A stretch of DNA of 64,000 nucleotides, taken from the NCBI GenBank assembly GCA_025362975.1, contig JANYES010000014.1:1-64000 (forward strand). The letters are read 5' to 3'. The translations under genes and the position numbers were made by a program. Under the pieces are notes generated by a model. The model did not search any database. It was given only the letters and a program-made list of their open reading frames with translations, and had not been told where the DNA came from. Origin of the DNA: Alphaproteobacteria bacterium (GTDB taxonomy: Bacteria > Pseudomonadota > Alphaproteobacteria > Rickettsiales > SXRF01). Positions 54,805 through 63,557 of this stretch are shown here, in pieces; within the stretch, counting starts at the first letter, position 1, and each line of letters begins with the position of its first letter.

Positions 54805-57297
54805 TTATTCGTTGCGCAGGATGCTGGCGGCGCGCACGCGGAAAATGCGCGTATGGATGACAAACCCCGTGCCGCAAATAAACGTGAGTGCAAGGCACAC
54901 AGTCTGCGCAATCGCGCCCGGTATTACATGGAATTCAATCCAGTCGAGGCGCCGCAGGATCAGCCATGCACCACCCGAGCCGAGGACACTTGCAATTATT
55001 GCCGTGAGTGTTGCCAGCAATAACCACTCGGCCAGAAACATGCGCACGATATCCGCCTTCCGCGCGCCCAGAACTTTCAGCACCACCGTATCGTAAATCC
55101 GCTGCTGCAACGTCGCCGCCAGCGAACTGGCCAGCACCATGATGCCCGACACCAGCGTCACACCTGCGCAGACGCGAAGCGCCACGGCAATATGCCCGAT
55201 GAGTTCTTTGATCTGGGCGATGGAATCGCGCAGGCGAATGGAAGAAATATTCGGGTAGTCTTTGGCGATGTTGCGGATGAGCTGGGTTTCTTCACCGAGC
55301 GAATCCACATGCACAGTCGCAATAAAATTCGCCGGGAATTCTTCAAGGGCGCCGGGTGACAGGATCAGCGCAAAATTGATCTGGAAACTTAAATAATTAA
55401 TATCGCGCAGGCTTGAAATTTCGGCGTCAACATCCTTGCCGAGGATATTGATCGTCAGGCTGTCGCCAAGTTTCAGCCCCATGTTTTTAGCGAGCTTCCG
55501 GTCGAGCGACACCAGCGGTTTGCCGTGGTAATCCTTGCTCCACCATGTACCTTCGACGAGGCGGGAATTGGCGGGCGGAGTGGCCGCATAAGTAAAACCG
55601 CGGTCACTTTCAATCGCCCATTTGGCATCGGAGCTGATGTTGATTTTTTCAACAGGAACGCCGTTGAGCTTAGCGATGCGCCCGCGAATCATCGGCGTGG
55701 CGCTGATGTCGGAAGCATGTTTATCAGTGCTTAAGTAATCAAGAAACGCGTCTTTCTGCGCCGGCTGGATATCGATTAAAAATAACGACGGCGCTAGCGC
55801 CGGCATGGTTTCATCGACCTCTTTTTGAAAATTACCCTCCACCTGCAGCAGCGCGATCAACACCGTAAGCCCGATGCCTGTGCTGAGCATGATCGACAGC
55901 GTATGTGCGCCGGGACGATAGAGATTGGCAATCGCAAGGCGCATCCACGGCGTTTTCGGGTGGATATGGCGCGCCACGGCGCGAATCCCAGTCGTGGCCA
56001 CCGCAAACAACGCAAAGCTCACCAGCGCCGATCCGATAAAGCCGATGGCAATTTTCTTGTCGCTGGAGTTCAGCACCAGCGTAGCAATCAGCGCTAGCGC
56101 AAAACCTGTGTTGATGAGCCATTTACTGAGCGGCACACGCACGCGCCCGAGCTGCGCGCCGCGAAACAGCGTAGCGGGTTTGACTTCCACGCCGCGGCTG
56201 AGCGCAGCGATGGAAAAGGTGGCGACCGTCAATAAACCAAACGTAAATGCCAGTAGGAACGAACCCACATCGAAGGTGATGTGAGTATCGAGCACCGGCA
56301 GGAAATCCGCGAGCATCGGCAGCGCGACGATCGATAGCACCAGACCGAGTGCAGCACCCGCAAACGAACCGGTCAACGTCATCGCCAGCAAAATGAAGCT
56401 ATAGACGGTGAGCACCTGATTGCGTGCGGCGCCGATGGTTTTTAAAATCGCGATGGTTTCGGACTGACGTTTTAAATAGGTTTCCGTGGCGTTCATAATC
56501 CCGATGCCTCCGATGAGCAGCGACGACAATCCTGCCAGCGTCATGAATAATTGCAGCCGCTCGACAAAATCCTGCACGCCGCGATTGTTTTCGTTGGAGG
56601 TTTTGACCGTCCATGCGGCTTTGGGGAAGAGTTTTGCAAGCTCGGTTTTAAACGCGGCGAGCTGCGCCGGGTCGTTGAGCAACACGTGGTAATGGTAGCG
56701 CACGAGCGAGGAGGGGACGAGGAAGTCGCCTTTTTCCAGTGCATCGATGCTGGTCATAACGCGCGGTCCCAGACTCAGCGGGTTGGCGATGCTGTCGGGT
56801 TCTTTGGTGAGTGTATCGGCGAGCGTAAAGTTCACGATGCCGAGCATCACCGTATCACCGGGCTTAGTGTTTAAGCGCTCAAGCAGCGAGGATTCCGCGA
56901 TCATACGCCCGCCCGCGAGTGCCTCAGCTAGCGACTCACTATGGCCGAGTTCGGCGCGTCCCAGCAGCGGATAATTCTCATCGACGCCTTTGATTTCCAC
57001 CAGCGACAGATTGCCGTTATACGCTGCCATCGCTCGCAATGTGGCGCTTAAAGAAACGCGCCCATAGCGGTGCAGGAAATCCAATTGTTGCTTGCTGGCG
57101 CGCTGGTTGACCAGCGATAGCTGCACGTCGCCATCGAGCAGGGTTTTGGCTTCGTTGCGAATGCCTTTTTCGATATGGCGCGAAACATTGCCGACGGCGG
57201 CGATCACTGCCACGCCGATAATCAAACAGCCTAAGAACAGGCGGAAATCGCGAAGTCCTCCGCGCAGTTCGCGCTTTGCGAGCTTAAGCGGCAGCAT
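54805..57297 (-). CDS. ybbP: ABC transporter permease, YbbP/FtsX-like
   Basis: About 830 residues with ten predicted membrane segments in the arrangement of the YbbP/MacB-FtsX superfamily: one N-terminal segment, a large periplasmic domain, three segments, three more, another domain and a final three. It partners the ATPase gene upstream, which it overlaps. Such systems with a neighbouring TesA are thought to act on envelope lipids or lipoproteins; the substrate is unknown. An ATG at 57324 would add nine residues. Its end abuts folC. Confidence 0.9.
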   Translation of the reverse strand: MLPLKLAKRELRGGLRDFRLFLGCLIIGVAVIAAVGNVSRHIEKGIRNEAKTLLDGDVQLSLVNQRASKQQLDFLHRYGRVSLSATLRAMAAYNGNLSLVEIKGVDENYPLLGRAELGHSESLAEALAGGRMIAESSLLERLNTKPGDTVMLGIVNFTLADTLTKEPDSIANPLSLGPRVMTSIDALEKGDFLVPSSLVRYHYHVLLNDPAQLAAFKTELAKLFPKAAWTVKTSNENNRGVQDFVERLQLFMTLAGLSSLLIGGIGIMNATETYLKRQSETIAILKTIGAARNQVLTVYSFILLAMTLTGSFAGAALGLVLSIVALPMLADFLPVLDTHITFDVGSFLLAFTFGLLTVATFSIAALSRGVEVKPATLFRGAQLGRVRVPLSKWLINTGFALALIATLVLNSSDKKIAIGFIGSALVSFALFAVATTGIRAVARHIHPKTPWMRLAIANLYRPGAHTLSIMLSTGIGLTVLIALLQVEGNFQKEVDETMPALAPSLFLIDIQPAQKDAFLDYLSTDKHASDISATPMIRGRIAKLNGVPVEKINISSDAKWAIESDRGFTYAATPPANSRLVEGTWWSKDYHGKPLVSLDRKLAKNMGLKLGDSLTINILGKDVDAEISSLRDINYLSFQINFALILSPGALEEFPANFIATVHVDSLGEETQLIRNIAKDYPNISSIRLRDSIAQIKELIGHIAVALRVCAGVTLVSGIMVLASSLAATLQQRIYDTVVLKVLGARKADIVRMFLAEWLLLATLTAIIASVLGSGGAWLILRRLDWIEFHVIPGAIAQTVCLALTFICGTGFVIHTRIFRVRAASILRNE

Positions 57298-57976
57298 GGC
57301 TTGGGCTACTCGCAATTTTGCCATCGCTGATGGTCACGATGCGGTCGCACTGCGCGGCAAGCGTTTTGTCATGGGTGATCAGCAGCAGCGTAGTGCCGTA
57401 ACGCTTCTGCATGTCGAGCATGAGGCTTACGATCTGCTGGCCGGTTTCCTGGTCGAGATTGCCGGTCGGTTCATCGGCGAGCAAGATTTTCGGCTGCATC
57501 GCAGCAGCGCGCGCAAGCGCTACGCGCTGCTGCTCGCCGCCGGAAAGCTGCGACGGGAAATGATCGATGCGATGCGCGAGGCCGACCGCCACCAGCGCGT
57601 CCTTTGCCTGCGCGAACGCATCGGCGCGGCGCGCGAATTCCATCGGCACGGCGACGTTTTCCAGCGCCGTCATGGTGGGAATCAGGTGGAAATTCTGGAA
57701 CACGATGCCGATGGTGTCGCGCCGGAATGCGGCCAAAGCGTCCTCCGACAGCGAAGTAATGTCCCGCCCATCGATGCTGACGCTCCCGCCGCTTGCCTGT
57801 TCCAGCCCTGCCATCACCATCAGCAGCGACGTTTTGCCTGAGCCGGACTGGCCTACGAGGCTCACTTTCTCACCGCGATTTACAATCAGGCTAATGTCCT
57901 CTAAAATCGAAACCAATCCATGCGGTCCGGTAAGGCCGAGGCTGACATGGTCAAGGGTAATCATAGGATCGTTCAT
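57284..57976 (-). CDS. ybbA: ABC transporter ATP-binding protein, YbbA-like
   Basis: 230-residue ABC ATPase of the LolD/MacB group. Walker [15 protein letters not shown], signature [14 protein letters not shown], Walker [13 protein letters not shown] and the switch His in LITHD are visible. The ATG at 57976 is used; ATG at 57964 is possible. The longer frame reaching 58129 would run through the divergent tesA-like gene. Its start codon shares two bases with the divergent hydrolase start (CATG). Confidence 0.93.
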   Translation of the reverse strand: MNDPMITLDHVSLGLTGPHGLVSILEDISLIVNRGEKVSLVGQSGSGKTSLLMVMAGLEQASGGSVSIDGRDITSLSEDALAAFRRDTIGIVFQNFHLIPTMTALENVAVPMEFARRADAFAQAKDALVAVGLAHRIDHFPSQLSGGEQQRVALARAAAMQPKILLADEPTGNLDQETGQQIVSLMLDMQKRYGTTLLLITHDKTLAAQCDRIVTISDGKIASSPSHAAA

Positions 57977-58589
57977 GACGCGTTTGCTGGCATTTTTGCT
58001 GTTAAACTGGATGTTAGTATCGCAAGTTATGGCGAATGACACAATAGTTATAGCGGCGTTCGGCGATAGCCTGACCTCAGGTTTCGGCGTCGCCCCGAAG
58101 GATTCGTTCCCCGCCCAGCTAGAGCGCACTCTTCGCGCGCGCGGCTACAAAGTTATTGTCTATAATGACGGCATCAACGGCGATACCACCGACCGTGGGG
58201 TTTTTCGCTATCAGCATGTCATTGAACAAAAACCGCAGCTTGTTATTATCGAACTCGGCGCCAACGACTATCTGAAAGCCGTCGAGCCCGCCCGCATTTC
58301 CAAAAATTTAGAGACCATCATGAGCGCCTTTTCGCAGGCCAATATTCCGATGGTGCTTGCAGGGATGAAAGCCTCCGAAGATGTCGGCTACGATTATGCC
58401 ACCGCCTACGACCAGCTTTTCGTCAACCTCGCTTCGCGCTACCATGCCGAGCTATACCCGTTCTTCCTCGAAGGCGTTTATAACCACGGCGATCTGATGC
58501 AGCCGGACGGGTTGCACCCGAACGCAAGGGGCGTATCCGTGATTGTAAAAAATATCCTGCCGCATATTGAATCCAGTATCCAGCGCTAA
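57975..58589 (+). CDS. TesA-like GDSL/SGNH esterase, copy 1
   Basis: 204-residue periplasmic SGNH hydrolase. A signal peptide ([20 protein letters not shown]) is followed by all four blocks: GDSLTSG with the nucleophile Ser, the Gly and Asn blocks (ELGANDYLKA), and the Asp/His block DGLHPN. Similar to TesA, an acyl-CoA thioesterase and lysophospholipase. AGGA six bases before the ATG supports this start. tesA next to ybbA-ybbP is conserved in E. coli, in the same divergent layout. Confidence 0.93.
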   Translation: MTRLLAFLLLNWMLVSQVMANDTIVIAAFGDSLTSGFGVAPKDSFPAQLERTLRARGYKVIVYNDGINGDTTDRGVFRYQHVIEQKPQLVIIELGANDYLKAVEPARISKNLETIMSAFSQANIPMVLAGMKASEDVGYDYATAYDQLFVNLASRYHAELYPFFLEGVYNHGDLMQPDGLHPNARGVSVIVKNILPHIESSIQR

Positions 58590-58632
58590 GCCGCTGCATT
58601 AAAATACGTTTAAAATGAAGGAAAGTATTGCC

Positions 58633-59250
58633 ATGCTGAAACTTTGCGTATCGCTGTTGCTGTCATGCCTTTTTGCCGCACCCGCAAGCGCACAGGAAAT
58701 GCCCACGGTCGTTGCTGCATTCGGCGACAGCCTGTTCTCGGGCTATGGCATCCAGATGCAGGATTCTTTCCCCTCGCAACTTGAAACTACCCTGAAAACC
58801 GCCGGTTACAACGTAAGCGTACTCAATGATGGCATCAGCGGCGAAACCACAGGTGACGGTCTGGCGCGCATCAACGCGCTGCTGGCGCAGAAGCCCAGCA
58901 TGGTGGTCATCGATTTCGGCGGCAACGATTTGCGCAAAGGCGTGTCCCCCGTCGAATCGCGCAAGAACCTGCAAGCCATCATGCAGCGCCTGCACGATGC
59001 GCATATCTCGATGGTGTTGCTCGGCCTGAAAGCGCCCATCACGATGGGTGTGGATTACGCCAGCGCTTTTAACAGCATGTATAGCGATCTCGCCTCGCAG
59101 TACGGCGTGCGCCTGTATCCGTTCATCCTCGAAGGCGTGTACGGGCATCCCGAGTTGATGCTGGAAGACGGCATCCACCCGAACAAGGACGGCGTCGCCA
59201 TCATGGTCAGCGGTGTCGCACCGTACGTGGCGGATTTATTACATAAATAA
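58633..59250 (+). CDS. TesA-like GDSL/SGNH esterase, copy 2
   Basis: 205-residue paralogue of the preceding gene, 43 bases downstream. It has its own signal peptide (MLKLCVSLLLSCLFAAPASA), GDSLFSG, DFGGNDLRKG and DGIHPN, so it should be active. GAAGGAAAG upstream supports the ATG at 58633 over 58615. The copies are clearly diverged, so the duplication is not recent. Its last 12 bases overlap the convergent HD-GYP gene. Confidence 0.93.
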   Translation: MLKLCVSLLLSCLFAAPASAQEMPTVVAAFGDSLFSGYGIQMQDSFPSQLETTLKTAGYNVSVLNDGISGETTGDGLARINALLAQKPSMVVIDFGGNDLRKGVSPVESRKNLQAIMQRLHDAHISMVLLGLKAPITMGVDYASAFNSMYSDLASQYGVRLYPFILEGVYGHPELMLEDGIHPNKDGVAIMVSGVAPYVADLLHK

Positions 59251-61713
59251 CGGCAGCGGCGTAATCGCCAGCAGCGCTGCTTCGTCGACATCGTCGATAT
59301 GCTCGGGTTGTAAATACCGCTCGGCGTAGCGCATGTAGACTTTCGACGTCACGAAGAAATCGACGAGGTCGGGGTCGAGGTGGTTGTGCTTTTTCATCTG
59401 CCCGATAATCTGCATGGCTTCCGATAATTTTTTCGCCTCCTTGTACGGGCGATCCGACGCGGTGAGCGCTTCGAAAACGTCAGCGACCGCCATCATGCGC
59501 GCCGGGATTGACATCGTGCCCGCGAGCACGCCTTTGGGATAGCCTTTACCGTCCATGCGCTCGTGATGCCCGCCGGCATATTCCGGCACGCGCCGCAAAT
59601 GTTTAGGGAAGGGCAGGGATTCGAGCATAGCGCAGGTGTGCACCATGTGGTCATTCATGATGCTGCGTTCTTCGGCCGTCAGCGTGCCTTTGCGCGTCAT
59701 TAAATTGTAATGCTCGTTTTCGGTGAGCGCGTAAACGGCGATTTCCTTCAGGCGCAGCAAATCCGCGTCCGACATGAACTCGCCACCGACATTGGCATTG
59801 GCGAGGAATTCGAAATCGAGGTCGAGACGCGTGGTTTCCACCTCGTATTCCGCTTCGAGTGCGGCGCGGTTGGCGGCGGGTTCAAGCGCTTTTTCCAGCA
59901 TGGAGGCGCGCGCCGTCGCCTTAAACAGCTCAAAGCGTGTGCGCACCAACTCAATGCGGTCGAAGATGGTTTCCAGCTTGGTGGATTTATCCATGATATG
60001 CACAGGCGTCGTCACCTTGCCGCAATCGTGTATCCAGCCCGCGATTTTCAACTCGTATTTTTCTTCTGAACTGAGGTGGAAATCCTTGAATACGCCGTCA
60101 GTGGCGTCGCACGCCGCATCGGCGAGCATGTTGGTGAGCAGCGGCACGCGTTCGCAGTGCGCGCCCGTGTAGGGCGATTTCGCGTCGATCGCCTGCGCGA
60201 TCATCTGGATGAAGGATTCCAGCAGGTTTTTCTGTGCTGAAATCAGGCTTTTATTTTCCAGCGCCACCGCCGCCTGCGACGCTAAAGACTGCATGAGCGT
60301 CTGGCGCTGCGTGGAAAATGGGATGATCTTGCCCGAGATGTCGCGCGCGTTGACCAGTTGTAAACAACCCAGCACGTCGCCGGTGTGGCTGACCATCGGC
60401 ACGGCGAGCACCGAATGCGTTTCATACCCGTGCTGCCGGTCGAACGCTTTGGCGCCTTCGAAATCGAAGCCGCTGGCGTTATACACGTCGGGAATATTGA
60501 CCGTCTGGCGGCTGAGCACCGCGAACGCAGCGAGGGCTTTGTCGTTGGGCTGGTTGGTCTGCGGGTCATAGAGATTCATCGGCGGAATCGGCGCGGGCGT
60601 GCCGGTGGTGCCGCCGTAGGAAATATTGAGCGTGTCGTTGCGCACGATGGAAAATTCCAGCTGGCTCTGGTCGTTGAGGTAATACAGCGTCCCACCATCG
60701 GCGCCGCTGAGCTCCTTGGCTTCCACGAGGATGATTTCGAGCACGCGGTCAAGGTCGGTAGCACTCGAAAGCGCTAAGCCAACCGAGGTCAAACGTTCGA
60801 TGATGTTCAGCGCATCCTCCCCGCTATCGGGCATTGACGGCGGAATGACCAGCGGCTTGGGCGTATGCAAATCGATCTCCAGCCCGTCTTGTGCCATCAC
60901 CGAGCCGGGGCGCATCTGCTCCAGCGCGCTCGCGCGGATATCGAGTTCGGCGTCGTTGGCTTCTGGGTCGTGGTGGAAAATCATCAGCGTGCCCACATTG
61001 GCTTCATTGGCGAGGCGCACCGCCTGCTGCCATGTCGAATGCCCCCAGCCGCGATGGCGTTCGTAGGTAGCGTCGGTGAAGGTCGAATCGTAAATCAGGC
61101 AATCGGTGCCGCGCACAAACTCGGCGAGCTTCGGATCGATCTCACCGGGCACGTGCTCGTAATCGGTGATGTAGCACATCGACTTGCCGCCGAAGGTAAT
61201 GCGATAGCCGGTGGCGCGGTCGGGATGCGATAGCTCTATTGTGGTGATTTCAATGCCAGCGGCATTCCATCCTTCGGTGGCGATGGGGTCGCCCGCCATA
61301 AAATCGATGAAATCCACGTCGGCGGCGAACTGGTCGACGGTTAGTGGGAACAGCGGCGGGCTCATCAGCTGCGAAATCACTGCGCGCAAATGGTAATCTG
61401 GGAGCAAATGCCCCGACCAGATGCGAATCTGCCCTCCTTTAAGATAGCAAGGCGTGAAGAAAGGAAGGCCGAGCACATGATCGATATGCGTATGGCTGAG
61501 CAGGATGTCGATAGGGTAATTCGATTGGTCCTGCTGCATGAGCCGGTCGCCGAGATGCTTCAGACCGCTGCCCGCGTCGAGCACGATACGCGAACTCCCG
61601 CAGCGCACTTCCACGCATGATGTATTACCGCCATAACGCGCATGCGAACGTCCCGACACCGGAATCGTCCCGCGCCCGCCCCAGACATGCAATGAAAAAC
61701 GAGGATTATCCAT
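59239..61713 (-). CDS. MBL-fold / GAF / HD-GYP signalling protein
   Basis: 824-residue multidomain protein. In the 829-codon numbering from the GTG at 61728: residues 10-290 are a metallo-beta-lactamase fold of the cyclic-nucleotide-phosphodiesterase-like type (GGRGTIPVSGR, HTHIDH at 79-84, later HHDP at 251-254); ~305-490 are a GAF domain; ~495-800 are an HD-GYP domain with HD (566-567) and HHERMDGKGYP (720-730). Roughly 100 residues lie between HD and the segment TLTAEERSIM that normally follows closely. It could hydrolyse c-di-GMP and another nucleotide. ATG 61713 follows the upstream stop by one base. Confidence 0.9.
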   Translation of the reverse strand: MDNPRFSLHVWGGRGTIPVSGRSHARYGGNTSCVEVRCGSSRIVLDAGSGLKHLGDRLMQQDQSNYPIDILLSHTHIDHVLGLPFFTPCYLKGGQIRIWSGHLLPDYHLRAVISQLMSPPLFPLTVDQFAADVDFIDFMAGDPIATEGWNAAGIEITTIELSHPDRATGYRITFGGKSMCYITDYEHVPGEIDPKLAEFVRGTDCLIYDSTFTDATYERHRGWGHSTWQQAVRLANEANVGTLMIFHHDPEANDAELDIRASALEQMRPGSVMAQDGLEIDLHTPKPLVIPPSMPDSGEDALNIIERLTSVGLALSSATDLDRVLEIILVEAKELSGADGGTLYYLNDQSQLEFSIVRNDTLNISYGGTTGTPAPIPPMNLYDPQTNQPNDKALAAFAVLSRQTVNIPDVYNASGFDFEGAKAFDRQHGYETHSVLAVPMVSHTGDVLGCLQLVNARDISGKIIPFSTQRQTLMQSLASQAAVALENKSLISAQKNLLESFIQMIAQAIDAKSPYTGAHCERVPLLTNMLADAACDATDGVFKDFHLSSEEKYELKIAGWIHDCGKVTTPVHIMDKSTKLETIFDRIELVRTRFELFKATARASMLEKALEPAANRAALEAEYEVETTRLDLDFEFLANANVGGEFMSDADLLRLKEIAVYALTENEHYNLMTRKGTLTAEERSIMNDHMVHTCAMLESLPFPKHLRRVPEYAGGHHERMDGKGYPKGVLAGTMSIPARMMAVADVFEALTASDRPYKEAKKLSEAMQIIGQMKKHNHLDPDLVDFFVTSKVYMRYAERYLQPEHIDDVDEAALLAITPLPLFM

Positions 61714-61714
61714 A

Positions 61715-62875
61715 TCAACTGCCTGCACTTTGTTGTTTCATCTGCTTAGCGGCCAGCGCATAACCGCCATCTGCGCCGTCGACCAGATGCACGTGGTTGC
61801 CAGCCGCGGAGAACACGAGGCAGGTCATCAGCGCCTGCGGCGATTCATGCATGCCGTAGACGATCTGCCCGGCCTCGTGGCGTTTTTGCAATATCACCCG
61901 CAGCGTATCGTGTTGTTCTTGCGTACTGTCGAGCACCATGCGTAATGTTTCGTCGAATTTGCGCGAATCACTGTTGGAGATGAGTTCTTGCTTGTATTGC
62001 TTGCCGTCGAACCCCAGCAGCTTGCGCCCAGTGGCGAAGCTGATCGCGCCGATCAGGTTCTGCGTCATGATTTCCAGTAGGTAGGTGAGCTTGCTGTACC
62101 ACGCGTGCCCCGCGCGCAGGCAGACTTCGCGGTACAGCATTTTCGGTGAAAAACTCAAGCGCAGCGTCAGCGCGTTCGACGGGCAGGATTTCGCATGTTC
62201 GGGATAAATCGCTTCAATCGCTTTCAGGCACTCAGCGTAAGTTTCCCACGCATGTTCCTCATACGCCGGGGTGACTTTCACAAGCAGGCTCACGATTTTG
62301 CCGTTACGATTCTGGATCGGTTCCCAGCGGCATTCCAGCCCCTGCAAATCCGGCTCGCCTTGGTGCTTTCCGGCGAGCTGCACGTTGGCGTGGCCTTTTT
62401 TAAGCCAGCGCTCGGCAAGGCTCAGCGCGTTGCCTTGGAACATCGCCTGCGATACGCCGACGCCAAGGAAGAATTTACCGACCTGCAACGAAGCGCCCTC
62501 ATCGTATAGCGCCTGTACGCCAATCACCCCGGCGCGCAACGTAAGATCGAATGCCGAATGCACTTTCGATTGCACGGCGGCGAGCGCTTCCAGCGTTTTT
62601 TCGACATGTCCTGCGGGAATCAACATTGTGGCGCCATCGCCGCCGAAGGTGTAAGGGATTGCCATTTTACCGGTGATATTAAGCACAGACATAATTGCCG
62701 CCGCGCCCGACAGGTTGATTTCCTTGTACTTGCCGCTATCGATGGCGGAGGTCGAATTTTCAATATCGGTGACGACGACAAACCAGTCGCCCGGCGCAGG
62801 CTGGTAATGGCCGGGCTTCGACAATTCGGCGAACTGGGTAAAACCTTTCAGGTTTTCGTAAAAACTATCGGTCAC
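61715..62875 (-). CDS. DUF3095 protein, nucleotide-cyclase-like
   Basis: 386-residue protein of the DUF3095 family, related to class III adenylate/guanylate cyclases. The cyclase-like N-terminal half has VVVTDIENSTSAIDSGKYKE, with Asp37 in the first metal-binding position, and FGGDGATMLIP with Asp80 in the second. The C-terminal half is family-specific. Cyclase activity has not been established for the family here. Start is GTG with AGGTC upstream, within a hairpin. Coupled directly to the MBL-GAF-HD-GYP gene. Confidence 0.88.
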   Translation of the reverse strand: MTDSFYENLKGFTQFAELSKPGHYQPAPGDWFVVVTDIENSTSAIDSGKYKEINLSGAAAIMSVLNITGKMAIPYTFGGDGATMLIPAGHVEKTLEALAAVQSKVHSAFDLTLRAGVIGVQALYDEGASLQVGKFFLGVGVSQAMFQGNALSLAERWLKKGHANVQLAGKHQGEPDLQGLECRWEPIQNRNGKIVSLLVKVTPAYEEHAWETYAECLKAIEAIYPEHAKSCPSNALTLRLSFSPKMLYREVCLRAGHAWYSKLTYLLEIMTQNLIGAISFATGRKLLGFDGKQYKQELISNSDSRKFDETLRMVLDSTQEQHDTLRVILQKRHEAGQIVYGMHESPQALMTCLVFSAAGNHVHLVDGADGGYALAAKQMKQQSAGS

Positions 62876-62882
62876 ACAAAGA

Positions 62883-62947
62883 CCTGCTTAACGGCTTGTT
62901 TCAGGGACTTATTGTGCCCAAAAAGCCTTTTGAAACGGTTAAGCAGG
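62883..62947 (-). promoter_or_regulatory. Leader hairpin covering the ribosome site of the DUF3095 gene
   Basis: Read on the minus strand, CCTGCTTAAC (62947-62938) pairs perfectly with GTTAAGCAGG (62892-62883), and inside it GTTTCA pairs with TGAAAC (62936-62931 with 62903-62898). The 3' arm ends in AGG, the likely ribosome site, seven bases before the GTG start. Folding would hide it, so this may control translation. No known riboswitch class is recognised; a terminator of msrA is a weaker alternative since no T run follows. Confidence 0.5.
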
Positions 62948-62966
62948 CCTTTCGATTTGATTAATC

Positions 62967-63539
62967 TTAATTGCCCCAGAGCTCTTTCAGGCGCGATACG
63001 CGGCCGCTGCCGTATTTATAGACGTTGTAGTGCAGCGGGTTTTTCTTGGCGTAATCCTGATGGTAACCCTCGGCGGGGTAGAACTCGCTAGCTTTTGTAA
63101 TTTCTGTGTAAATAGGCTTTTTGAGCTTGCCGGCGATCTTCACTTTCGAAGCTTCGGCCTTGGTTTTCTGCTCGTCGGAGCTGTAGAAAATGCCGGTGCG
63201 GTACTGGGTGCCGCGGTCGTTGAATTGGCCGCCCTGGTCGGTCGGGTCAACATTGCCCCAATAGATTGTGAGTAGCTTATCATACGTGACGATGGCCGGG
63301 TCATAGGTCACGAGGATGGCCTCGGCATGGTTGGTGGTGCCGCTCGATACCTGTTCGTAGGTGGGGTTGGCCAGCGTGCCGCCGGTAAAGCCGGAGGTGA
63401 CGGACTGCACGCCCTTAGTGTCGGAAAATTCCGACTGCATGCACCAGAAACATCCGCCTGCGAAAATCGCGCGTTCAGTAGCGGCGTTCGCCTGCATCGG
63501 CGCCAGCAGTAAAGCAATCGCAAGTATTAAGCGTTTCAT
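62967..63539 (-). CDS. msrA: Periplasmic peptide-methionine (S)-S-oxide reductase
   Basis: 190-residue MsrA with a signal peptide (MKRLILAIALLLAPMQANA). The catalytic Cys is in FAGGCFWCMQSEF; the conserved GTQYRTGIFY and EGYHQDY are present. The signal peptide places it in the periplasm, where it would repair oxidised Met, for example under copper or oxidant stress. AAGGAG lies before the ATG. It follows a DUF2063 gene after an 18-base gap. Confidence 0.95.
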   Translation of the reverse strand: MKRLILAIALLLAPMQANAATERAIFAGGCFWCMQSEFSDTKGVQSVTSGFTGGTLANPTYEQVSSGTTNHAEAILVTYDPAIVTYDKLLTIYWGNVDPTDQGGQFNDRGTQYRTGIFYSSDEQKTKAEASKVKIAGKLKKPIYTEITKASEFYPAEGYHQDYAKKNPLHYNVYKYGSGRVSRLKELWGN

Positions 63540-63557
63540 CGTCGTGCTCCTTGGAGA

